Assembly: GCA_028752905.1 (NCBI GenBank)
Contig: JAQNBH010000013.1
Location: forward strand, 28,082,739 to 28,146,738
DNA from: Cladorhizidae sp. MBARI D1340-BT2
Taxonomy: Eukaryota; Porifera; Demospongiae; Poecilosclerida; Cladorhizidae
Direction: 5' to 3'
DNA length: 64,000 nucleotides
Numbering within the stretch: the first letter of the stretch is position 1; every line of letters begins with the position of its first letter. The notes beneath the pieces were generated by a model. It saw nothing but the letters and a program-made list of their open reading frames with translations, did not search any database and was not told the DNA's origin. The position numbers and the translations under genes were made by a program. This document shows positions 36,168 through 47,800 of the stretch, piece by piece.

Positions 36168-38235
36168 ATGGAGAAGCCACATCAGCCACTATCTTTAATG
36201 AGAAACTTTGGGGAAAAGAATGTAATACTTCATCCACTCCAAGCTTCTTGGTTTGGTACTTGGCCATGGCTCCATTATGAGGAAGGCTCAGGCTCAGTTT
36301 TTTGCCACACCTATGTTCAAGCAGCTATGAAACAAAAGACATTTAATGTCTTCAGTAGCCAGCAAAATGAGTGGAACATTTGTTTCAACTGGTTACAGGA
36401 ACTGGAAGGATGCTACAACCTCTTTCAGAAAATATGAAACTAGTGAATTCCATCAAGTTGCTACTGAGTTGACTATTAAACTTCCATCTCAAGTATCCAA
36501 TGTGGGTGAGTTATTTTCAAAGAAGAAAAGGCTAACAACTGTGCTGCTATGCTTATGAAAATCTTGCAAAATATTCGTTTTCTTTCACCTCAAGGCCTAC
36601 CATTTCGTGGTTCAGTTGGAGAAGACAACTTCACACAGCTCCTTCAACTTTGTAGTATTGATGATGAAAGAGTAGCTCCCTGGCAAAGAGAATGACCAGT
36701 TTTATGTCTCCAAAGATTCAAAATGAATTGATTGAGCTAATGGCCCTGCGAGTGTTGCGTTCAATCCTGAGTGAGATTCGGAGTGTTCAGTTCTTCACTA
36801 TTATGGTGGATGAAACTAATGATGTAGCCAACATCGAGTAAGTTGTCATTGTTTTGAGGTGGGTGGCTCAAGATTTAGCAAGATTTCATAGGCATACATG
36901 CTGTAGAGACAACATAGGCGCTTCAATGCTTGCAAAAGTTGTTAAAAATGTCCTCCTGAGTTCAAATCTTTCACTAAGTAATGTACGAGGGCAGTGTTAT
37001 GACGGTGCTGCTGCAATGGCTGGTAGAAAAAGTGGTTTAGCCAAATTGCTTATGGATGAAGAACCACGTGCAGTTTACACACACTGCTATGCCCATTCAT
37101 TAAACCTAGCTGCTAATGATGCCATGAAGGGAAGTGCTTTGATGAAGAGTGCGCTTGAAGTTACCCACAAAATAACGAAGTTGGTGAAGTATTCTCCTCG
37201 TCATGATGCAATCTTTCAAAATTCGAAGCAAAGAGATGGCCCCTGATAGTATTAGTATTAGAGTCCTTTTCCCAACACAGTGGGGACAGTGAGAGCAGAA
37301 GCATTAGCTAGCATTTTGTCCAATTATGAAGTGTTGTTTAAACTTTGGGATGAAGCAAAGCAAGTAGTACATGATCAGTGGAGTCTCTGCCTGAGAAATT
37401 TTCCTTTCTCTTTGGAGTAATTTTGGGTGAATTGTTATGACGTCATGCCGATAACCTCAGCAGGTCACTTCAACTCAAGACTCTCACAGCTGCAGAGGGC
37501 CAAGAACAAGCAAAGCTCACTGTCAAAACGATATAATCTCTTCGAAATGATGAAATGTATGCCCTTTTTGGGCAGAAGGTTAAAAAGATGGGTGAAGACT
37601 TGAATATAGATGAACCTTGCTTGCCACGAGCCCGAAAAAGACCAAGAAGGTATGAGATAGGCTCAGCTGAACCTGATTCCCCAAAAGAATACTACCATGC
37701 ATCATATTTAGAAGCATTGGACTTGATTGTCACTTCAATTAACCAGGGTTTAAAACATATTCTAATCTGCAAGAGCTTTTCATCAAAGCTGCAAGAAATC
37801 AGAATTATGAGGACAAGTATTCATTTGTATGTTCTTTTTATAAAGATGACATTACTCCTGCTCGCCTTAAGGTTCAGCTTGAGCTCCTTGGAACTCAGTT
37901 CAGTGATGTTCTAATGATTGACATGACATTTCAGTCAGTGGTTGATTTTGTCAAGTCCCTACAGCACCATGTACACATATCAGATGTGGTTATTCTAGTG
38001 AAACTGACACTTGTAATACCAGCTACAAATGCAACTAGTGAGTAATCATTTAGTTCACTACCAAGGCTGAAGTCTTATCTCGGTTTATCTTTCTATGCCT
38101 CAATCTCGTTTGAATTACTTGATGATTGTTTACAGCCATAAAGAAAGGACAGACAAAGTGTCCCTCGAAGATGTTGCCAAGTGTCCGGATATGAAAAACA
38201 TTTTTCTTTGTTTGGACACTTTTAGATGCTTTCAA
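36168..38235 (+). pseudogene. Broken ZMYM1/DUF4371-like hAT transposase (plus strand)
   Basis: A TTF-type finger region (LQASWFGTWPWLHYEEGSGS, FCHTYVQAAM) is followed after a frame break by WKDATTSFRKYETSEFHQ. Then come MVDETNDVANIE, the conserved VRGQCYDGAAAMAGRKSGLA and RAVYTHCYAHSLNLAANDAM (36970-37130). Finally the hATC region VIPATNATSE, a stop, then SFSSLPRLKSYL (about 38010-38080). At least four interruptions make it non-functional. It is related to the hAT gene at 25.3-27.4 kb but clearly diverged. No convincing terminal repeats were found. Confidence 0.8.
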
Positions 38236-40284
38236 ACATAGTGAACTATAATTATTATTGTCTTTGTTAACATAAGTGATCTAAGAATTGTTTTCCACCT
38301 GTAAATTTTTTTTATCATCTGCCATTCAATATTACACAAAACAATGTGTTTGACTATTCTCAATGCATAATTAACCAATTACACTCAGAGTCTAAGTGGC
38401 CTGACTAAAGTCAATTTGGTGGTTACATCCCTGCCATGTCAGATCCAGCAAAAACCTAGGAGACTGATCGTCAATGTCTGTGTACCCTGTTCATCACCAC
38501 AAGCAGTTGCCTGCTCATCTGCTGGCTAAGTCACAAACACCAGTGGAATCCTTGTTTTAAGGGTTACATACCTTACTTGATTCTTCCAGACACCATGTCC
38601 TTCAAAGTGTGGAGGCATTGCTAAAAGTCTTAGCAGCAACATTAGTACTCATTCAATAACAGCCTTCATGGCCAGCATTATGGAATCATCTGACCATCCC
38701 TTCAGCTTTTCTTGGCCCATTCAAAGGAGACATTTGAGTTCATATTCTCTTCCACGTCTTTGATGGTGTTTCAGTCCATTTTCCCTAACTACATTGCTTA
38801 ACAGCTAGCAGCTACAACAACAAAAAACAAAGCAACGTATGAAACTGCTGCAATGCCAGGGTGACATGCACTACTAAGTAAATATTCTTTTTATTCGGTG
38901 TAATTCAAGTAATTTTGACTGACAACAGATTGTAACAATTGCCCAAACATATATATCTTGACATGCAGATATCTTATGCATATACTTGTACCTTCCGGAT
39001 GTTCTAGAACCATTTTTAATTCCTTGTAATCAGACAGTGCTAGTAATTTTGACTCTCCAATAGATAGTCTGTCTTCAGGAGATTGCTTCCAGCATTTTTT
39101 AATGTTGATATAACTATAGCATAACAATTTGTTATAATAATATCATGGACTGCACATGCACTCACTCTTGGTTTCACTCATTAAAAAAAAATGGCAGACA
39201 GTTTATAAAAACACACACACCCTAGACAGGCTCATATCTTGGCTAAATCCCATGTTTGCAACTTTTAGCAGTCTAAACAGTGAGGGTGGCTGCTATTATG
39301 ACCTCCAGCATGCCTTGAATCCTTTTCACTGTCTAACTGTCAGATTTTAAAAACTAAATAAAAACACAAAAAAGCACAAGGAGTATCTCTGTTCTTTCTC
39401 TTGCATAATGTGCATACAATAGGTCCATTGACAACAACCTTAGTACCACAAGACTCCAAATTTTACAATGTCCGTCCATGATCAATTGGTTTCTCAATTG
39501 AGAAGGAAGCCAAAATATTATCAAGTTTATCTGGTATGTCCATTCAATCTAGCTAACTTACACTATATATATTATTAACTGAACAAGTGACTACTTGGTT
39601 GAATTATTGAAAATCTTGTATCCCTAGCTGTTTGGCTTTATGAGTTTCCTTGTGCCAAGCCCCTGAAGGAGGCTATATAGCTGATTCTCTTAAGGAGGTG
39701 GCTCTAAACAAAACAACAACAACAACAACAATAATAATAATAAACAAATTGGATGCATGTGCTAGGGTGTGGTTTGTATCACGTGGTGAACAGGTATATA
39801 ACAAACTCTTGTCACCTCTTTATTCCTGGAGCTGAAGAGCTGAAACGTCAAAAGAGTAAAAATTATTGAGAATGTCGTTGTAATTTCGTTATACCAACTG
39901 AGAGTTCATTGAAAGTACAATATGTATGTTGTGAGCTATTGTTAGGATATTGGCAACGCAATCTGATTTAGCAAGAGTTTTGGCAATTAGCAATATATAT
40001 GCCAATTTTTGGGGATCACAAAAAGTCATTATTAGCAGTCGCTATACCAGTCCTACTTCCTGTGATTTACCTCATTACAATTCAAGGGTGGATTGAAATT
40101 CAAGGAGTGTTGCTGTGACCTCAGTTTCTTTTGGAAGGTGCACTCTTATCTACTCTAGCAAATCTCTCCAGGAAATAACTATTTAGCAATTCCCTATGCA
40201 GTTGCTTGTTATATTGTAGACACAATTTGTATAGGATATACAAGAAAGAGCAATTAAAAACACTTCCCCAGAAGTTCTAAATAT
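38236..40284. other. Mostly non-coding
   Basis: Contains an (AAC/AAT)n microsatellite at about 39710-39745 and a 'ttattgagaatgtcgttgta' / 'actgagagttcattgaaagt' foldback-family fragment at 39860-39920. A possible kinase-like exon is listed separately. Confidence 0.5.
38992..39113 (-). pseudogene. Possible exon of a protein-kinase C-lobe (subdomain XI)
   Basis: On the minus strand an open block reads INIKKCWKQSPEDRLSIGE and on to MVLEHPE. It is bounded by ctatag^TTATATC and GAAG^gtacaag, both plausible splice sites. CW..SPEDR is the typical subdomain XI pattern of tyrosine kinases (CW...P..RP). No neighbouring kinase exons were found, so this may be a stray fragment, an isolated exon or chance. 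Confidence 0.3.
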
Positions 40285-41240
40285 CCCCATTTCTAACTGT
40301 CCAGGAGGTCCCTACTTCTAACTGTCCAAGAGGTCCCTACTTCTAACTGTCCAAGAGGTCCCTACTTCTAACTGTCCAAGAGGTCCCTACTTCTAACTGT
40401 CCAGGAGGTCCCTATTCTAACTGTCCAGGAGGTCCCTACTTCTAATTGTCCAGGAGGTTCCCACTTCTAACTGTCCAGGAGGTCCCTACTTCTAACTGTC
40501 CAGGAGGTCCCTACTTCTAACTGTCCAGGAGGTCCCTACTTCTAACTGTCCAGGAGGTCCCTATTCTAACTGTCCAGGAGGTCCCTACTTCTAATTGTCC
40601 AGGAGGTTCCCACTTCTAACTGTCCAGGAGGTCCCTACTTCTAACTGTCCAGGAGGTCCCACTTCTAACTGTCCAGGAGGTCCCTACTTCTAACTGTCCA
40701 GGAGGTCCCCACTTCCAACTGTCCAGGAAGTCCCCACTTCTAACTGTCCAGGAGGTCCCCACTTCTAACTGTCCAGGAGGTCCCTACTTCTAACTGTCCA
40801 GGAGGTCCCCACTTCTAACTGTCCAGGAGGTCCCTATTTCTAACTGTCCCTACTTCTAACTGTCCAGGAGGTCCCTACTTCTAACTGTCCAGGAGGTCCC
40901 ACTTCTAACTGTCCAGGAGGTCCCTACTTCTAACTGTCCAGGAGGTCCCCACTTCTAACTGTCCAGGAGGTCCCCACTTCTAACTGTCCAGGAGGTCCCC
41001 ACTTCTAACTGTCCAGGAGGTCCCTATTCTAACTGTCCAGGAGGTCCCTACTTCTAACTGTCCAGGAGGTCCCTACTTCTAACTGTCCAGGTCTCTACTT
41101 CTAACTGTCCAGGAGGTCCCTAACTTCTAACTGTCCCAGGATGTACCCACTTAACCGTCCAGGACGTCCCCACTAACTGTCCAGGAGGTCCCTACTTCTG
41201 TCTGGGAAGTCTCCATTTCTGTCTAGGAGGTCCCCACTTC
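40285..41240. repeat. 25-bp minisatellite (ctgtccaggaggtccctact)
   Basis: Roughly 38 copies of a unit made of 'taactgtccaggaggtccct' plus 'acttc', very homogeneous, decaying at the right edge after 41090. It ends about 600 bp before the SUCO start codon. Confidence 0.97.
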
Positions 41241-41699
41241 TTACCTGTGAAATAAGCATTCTCATTGGCCAACAACTATGGGCCAATTTCACTACACCAT
41301 GCTTGCTCTGGTGTTAATTACACTACATAGAAACATGAGTGGTGCCATGGTTAGGGAGAAAGAGTACTGAATGATGGTCTACAAGTCAAAATCAAGTAGC
41401 CAGTAAGAAACAAGTAATTGCTCTGACACAATTAGCGACCTACTATATTCAGAATAATTCCGTACTACTGTACTATATACCAGTTAAAGTGGTACAGTTT
41501 AAAAAAATGTGTAGCTTTCTGACATTCTGAAAAAAAGTCTTAATAAAGTCTAATACGATCCGATGGGCTAACAACTGTGAAAAAAGTCCAATAGCAAATA
41601 GCCGTCTATAACAACAGGACTCTACAGCGTTTCAGTACAGGAAACAATTCAGGTATGAATAAAGCACAGACTTTCCTTGTTCACGAGCATGACAACCAG
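41241..41699. other. Unique sequence upstream of SUCO
   Basis: No gene or repeat recognised. Confidence 0.5.
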
Positions 41700-41849
41700 T
41701 GAGGGTGGGCGGAGTTTTAATTGTGCTCCAATTAGAAAAAGTAACTTTAATTTACAAGCTAGTAGCTATAGTTCTCGCGAGCGTTTTACAAGTATGAAAG
41801 GTGGATAAACGTCATAAAAAACGGCTCGCCTTCTGAGGTTAACTTTTTC
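41700..41849 (+). promoter_or_regulatory. Probable SUCO promoter/5' UTR
   Basis: Within 150 bp of the start codon are a GC box (GGGCGG, 41707-41712), TCTCGCGAG at 41773-41781 (9 of 10 bases of the TCTCGCGAGA element of TATA-less animal promoters) and an ACGTCA half-site near 41810. No TATA box. The transcription start is unknown. Confidence 0.4.
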
Positions 41850-44800
41850 ATGGAGAGACGTCACCACCACTGTAGTTTACCGCTATGGACTGTTATAGTT
41901 GTCCTAGTGCTGGGAAAGGACCTGCTAATTTGGTAAGGCTGTGATATGTTACACTCACTTAGAGCTATAAAGGTATGCGGTCAACTGGTATGCGGTCAAC
42001 TAGTTATATATCGTATAATAATCGTATAATGACTGCCTAGCTGTGTTTATAAATAGGTTTTTCTCTGAATTCCAAAAGCTGGTATTCTCAGATTTGCATT
42101 TATCACTCCCGAGGTTTAAAGGGCATGGTTCCAGCCATAAGTCCTGGTACATGCAGTTTTATAGTTATTCCCAAGGTTATGGTGTTTGTGCATCTTCTTT
42201 GTGGGTAGAGTAGTCTAGACTACCACCAGTAGGCCTTCCTATGTTCTCTTAGATTTTTTGGGGGCCTCCATTGTCATTAGCTTTAGCTAGTTGGCTTGGT
42301 CCATGTACTGTGTAACCCTCAGTGCTTAGATCCAATCCCACCCCTTCACCATCCCAATTAAACATACTTACCAGTTGTAGTCACCCATTCAAGTACTGGG
42401 TAGGCCCAGTGAAGAGAGGGCTTATGTGATGGACTTCAATGGAGCTGTGTGAGGTGTGTAGAAGTTTAAGAATAGTCGTTGCTAAAAATGAAGTGACTTT
42501 TGTCCGACCTTGCCAAGTATACTGCACTACGTTGGTGATCGCAGCGCTCCCTATTGGCTCCTCCTTAGACTTACAGCAAAATTGGTTGTTGCTTGACCAT
42601 ACACTTCTATCTCAGCACCAACAGAGAGCTGCACTCCACTCTCACTACCAAGCTGTGTGGTCTATCTCGAAAGCAATAAGCAAACAACAAACTTTGCAGT
42701 ATACTAATTAAGTCTAGTATTTCCAACACCTTCCACATGGAGATTTGGTAGCAAGTAGCTGTGAGTTTGTTAGAAGGATGGTTATAAGCTGATAACATGA
42801 TACATGAACAGTTGGCTTTCTCTTTACATCAGCTTAAAAGTGATCGCAGAAGCTAAAAACCCTTCCAGACCAACTTGTACTTCATCCCTCCTCTAGTAGA
42901 AATAGAGAAGTTGAGGATTTACGCGTGGGTTTGTGCTGCGAACTTGTTCATTTATGCTTAGTTAAGAGGGACAGTGTGCTGCTGTATTCTCCATTATCGG
43001 CTTTGGCCAATGATGTGTTTTGCCTGTAGCCTCTTGCTAGTGCCGTAGCTGTGCAGAGAAGCACTAATTGGGGATTTAAAAAAACAACACTTGCTCTTAT
43101 ACCATTTGCCCTTACCATGTGACACACGCACATGCACACATGCATGTGCGCACACATACATACTCACTCACACATGCACACACACACATGCACACACACA
43201 CAGATATCGTGTTAACCCAGATATGCACAAACAGGAAACTGCTCAGATATCAAGTTACTAGTAGTAACCCTCACCTAACCTAGAGGAGGGCGGACTCGCC
43301 CTAGATAGAGCACCCTTTCCTCATGGTAATGTGTGCATACAAGTGGGTGAACTATTGTTTGCCATTCTTGTTCCATAGCAATCTCCAAGGAGCCAGTGGC
43401 AAGACTGATCCTTCCATTCCTCTTGAGGATGATTCAAAGTTCTCTAACTCTCAAGGCATTTCAAACTCAAATCCAGCTGATCGAGGGTCCTGCGATGATG
43501 GTGGAGGAGGCTTTCCTGCTGCTAAAGAGTGTGAGGATTATTCGCCCACAGTCTCTCCACCAATGGAGGAACTTCCTTTACCACAGCCTCCGCTGAACTC
43601 CGAGGAACAAGGGAGTTTGGGAGAGAAAGGTGGAGGAGAAGAGGGGGAAGGAAGACTGGACAATGGAAACAGTGATGGAGTTGTGACAATAGAAGACACT
43701 GGAATTGATAATGTGCATTCTCCTCAAGTCGGGGAGAAGGAGGAACTTGCATATAATTCTCGGATCATCGATGGTGGCGATGATGAGATGGGGAGTGGTA
43801 GAGACGAGGAAGCTCAAGAACAGGAAGTGGCATCACAGCATGTGGGCGGAGTAACTGAGTCTCCTCCCAACGAAGTTGAGATAGTCGGTAAAGGGGATTT
43901 GGAGAGAGACACTGTAATCTCAAGGGACGACGAAATGGGTGTTGAAGAAGAAGAGTGTCCAGCTGTGGGGGACATAGTGGACACGCCCTTGCCATGTAAA
44001 GAAAAGATAGAGAACGACGATGAAATGGAGTCGGTCAATAGCAGCGAGGAAAAGTATGATTCCAAAGAATTTGACCCGGAAAGTCACGTTGAAAAGTCGG
44101 AGAGTAATGATGGATTGGGAACCATGGATTCTGGTTCCAACGAGCATGGCGCTCTCAAGGAGGATCCAGATTTGGGTCCTGGAGAGAACGGGATGGATGA
44201 TGTGAAGAGGTGTGAGATGTCAGATCCAGAACAAGATGCGTCTTGTGTGCATAGCGAAAGCCGTAATGCAAGTACTGAGGAGTCGCCGCAGGGGGAGGGG
44301 GAGGAGAGGCGAGAGGAGGGGAAGGGGGAGAGAGAAACAGAGGAACGTGGTGATGGCGGCGGAGGAGGTGAGCCAGGGAAAGAAGTGCAGGAGGGCGAGC
44401 AAGAGGAAGATGATGACCAGGTGATGACATTTGAGGAGTTTAAAAAGAAGCTCCTCGAAGAAGGTGGTGGGCAGGTAGGACAGAGACAATCTCCGGATGA
44501 AGGGGGCTCCTCTGCACCCTCCGTGAAGCCCATCCTCACTAATTATGCCTCGTTTGACTGTGGTGCAAAGGTCGTGAAGACAAACCCTGAAGCTCAGGTA
44601 TGTGGTGTGGTGTGTGTGGTGTGTGTGTGTGTGTGTGTGACAACTACCCTATACCATGCATGAGAGGTATTAATAATTCTCTCCTTCCTTTCTCTCTGTG
44701 TGTTTGTTCTCATGGCCGCTCATACAGAGCACCCAGGGGGGGTGGGACCAGGAGGGGGGGGGAGGGGGGGGGGGGGGGGACAGGCAACCTCAACCAGGTG

Positions 44801-47800
44801 AAGAACAGGGGCTTTATATAGCAACCATAATGACCAAACTAGGCAGATATACATGTAGGGTCGGCAGTGAAGGACAATGTTGTAGATTAGGCAGAGGGTA
44901 TCGGTCAGGACTATCCTGCATGGAGGGCGACTACCTCTGCTAGTGTGATATACTTCTGCTAGTGTGATATACTTCTGCTAGTGTGATATACTTCTGCTAG
45001 TGTGATATACTTCTGCTAGTGTGATATACTTCTGCTAGTGAGATATACTTCTGCTAGTGTGATATACTTCTGCTAGTGTGATATACTTCTGCTAGTGTGA
45101 TATACTTCTGCTAGTGTGATATACTTCTGCTAGTGAGATATACTTCTGCTAGTGTGATATACTTCTGCTAGTGTGATATACTTCTGCTAGTGTGATACAC
45201 TTCTGCTAGTGTGATATACTTCTGCTAGTGTGATACACTTCTGCTAGTGTGATATACTTCTGCTAGTGTGATATACTTCTGCTAGTGTGATATACTTCTG
45301 CTAGTGTGATATACTTCTGCTAGTGTGATTACTTCTGCTAGTGTGATATACTTCTGCTAGTGTGATATACTTCTGCTAGTGTGATATACTTCTGCTAGTG
45401 TGATATACTTCTGCTAGTGTGATATGTTTCCCCCCAACAAAGAAAATGTCAAACAAACAAACAAACATTTCACTCCCATCACTACCAGGACTTCGTTAAA
45501 AAAAATTCCCGTGGTGGACACAAATATCTTGTTTGTTTGAGCGTTGAAAGGTCCACCTTAATGTGTAAGAGTTCGTAACAGCCTGGGGTCACCTGGGGAA
45601 CTAGGAAGGCTTACTCCTACTGCACAATTACAAGAGCTGTTTATTTTCTTTTTCTTTTTAAAAAATTATTATTTCACTAGTTCTAGATGCTGCGATCACT
45701 TCTGATGAAGTTTTTGGATTAATATTCAACCATTGTAGAAGACAGAGTTGGTTGCTGACGAAGGCCTTGAGGTCATTGGTCAGTGCTTATGTCAGGAGTA
45801 ACTCACAAAGAGGAGCTTCCCCTCCCGAGATTAAATCACGATGTCTTCAGAGAAGATGTGGACAACACTGGGATCATCTAGGGCAGTCTAAAGTCGACAG
45901 TTCTTTCTCACAACAAACTCTCAATTAGCATTCATGTAGCCAAGATACAAGGACTTCCTTGATGAGGGTTATCTATGGCTCGTTATTCTGATGAGGGCTA
46001 GTGGGAAAAAATGATTATCGAGAAAGTCATTCTATCAGTTCTTTCTCACTTAATACTTTCTCACTTAATACTGGCTAGCGCTAGCCAAGAGTATTTCTTG
46101 GCTAACCGTGACTAGGGCTGGGATTAGGCGGACAGGAGCTGCACTTTGGATTTCCATGGAAGACCCTGAGGTTTTTTATGACCACTGGGCTAAGACGATT
46201 GCTGAGAAGTCGTTCAGTCTACTCATCGGTGGGCCAGAATCTGTAAAACTAGTTTATAGCCAAGTATGAATCCGCCTACAACTTCACGAGTGTATGCTTC
46301 AAGGTTGTACTGACACCTCCTCCCCTGCATGAACTGATGAGTTAGTGTGTTATCAAAGTCTTAAACGCCTAAGCGCCACAGCCAGTCAGATGGCAGGTAA
46401 GTTGGTTCCACACAGCATACTGGTGCATGTGTTCTATGAGCATGTTCTAGTTCAGCCTGCAATAAAAGTGTGTAGTACCAATTGTGATGGACAATTTTTA
46501 ATCTATTTGTGATAGAATCTGTGAAGGAATCAAATTTGAGGGTTTGATACAGCACTAAAGATCACAAAATTAGCTACAAATTTGATTCAGGTCTTAATCC
46601 AGCCTGAACTAAAGAGCTCTGAGTTCATCCTAAACTAGAGAGCTCTGAGCTCTTAATCCATTCTGAACTAAAAGCTCTTATACTAAAGAGTTCTGAAACC
46701 ATTGAGCTTTGAACCCATCCTGAACTCAATCCATCCTGGCTCTTATTAGTTCAGGATGGATTCAGAGCTCATTAGTTCAGGATGGATTCAGAGCTCATTA
46801 GTTCAGGATGGATTCATAGCTCATTAGTTCAGGATGGATTCAGAGCTCATTAGTTCAGGATGGATTCAGAGCTCTTTAGTTCAGGATGGATTCAGAGCTC
46901 TTTAGTTCAGGATGGATTCAGAGCTCTTTAGTTCAGGATGGATTCAGAGCTCTTTAGTTCAGGATGGATTCAGAGCTCTTTAGTTCAGGATGGATTCAGA
47001 GCTCATTAGTTCAGGATGGATTCAGAGCTCTTTAGTTCAGGATGGATTCAGAGCTCATTAGTTCAGGATGGATTCAGAGCTCATTAGTTCAGGATGGATT
47101 CAGAGCTCTTTAGTTCAGGATGGATTCAGAGCTCATTAGTTCAGGATGGATTCAGAGCTCTTTAGTTTTCAGAGCTCATTAGTTCAGGATGGATTCAGAA
47201 CTCTTTAGTTCAGGATGGATTCAGAGCTCTTTAGTTCAGGATGGATTCAGAGCTCATTAGTTCAGGATGGATTCAGAGCTCATTAGTTCAGGATGGATTC
47301 AGAGCTCATTAGTTCAGGATGGATTCAGAGCTCATTAGTTCAGGATGGATTCAGAGCTCTTTAGTTTTCAGAGCTCATTAGTTCAGGATGGATTCAGAAC
47401 TCTTTAGTTCAGGATGGATTCAGAGCTCATTAGTTCAGGATGGATTCAGGATGGATTAAAAAGAGCTCTGAATCCATCCTTAACTAAAGGCCTGTCCACA
47501 CTGCACAATAACTGGATGCGCATTGAGACACACTAGATACCAAGAGAGTCTCAATGCGGGTCCAGTCACGATGTCGCGTCCACACTGACATGACAATAAA
47601 CCAAACGCGCATAAAAACCACTCCCCCTCCAAGAAAACTGCACCCACACACAATGGATACGGTGTGTTGTTCTGTTATGGACGAGATACCTACAGACGCG
47701 AAGGAAGCATATGCTGCAGAGGAGAAGAAGGATTACAGTAGACGGATGGCGCTCCATGAACTCCATAAAAGAAGGCTGCGGCGGTAAAATTTTCGAAGTC

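Noticed and set aside
40285..41240. CRISPR array
   Set aside because: The 25-bp array and all other arrays are head-to-tail repeats without unique spacers, and the window is eukaryotic.
42439..42711. 90-codon plus-strand frame in SUCO intron 1
   Set aside because: No motif and no fitting splice sites in phase with exons 1 and 2, which join perfectly without it.
44084..44539. Minus-strand frames opposite SUCO exon 2 (up to 151 codons)
   Set aside because: Shadow of the acidic, GA-rich exon: the antisense reads as Ser/Pro/Leu low complexity.
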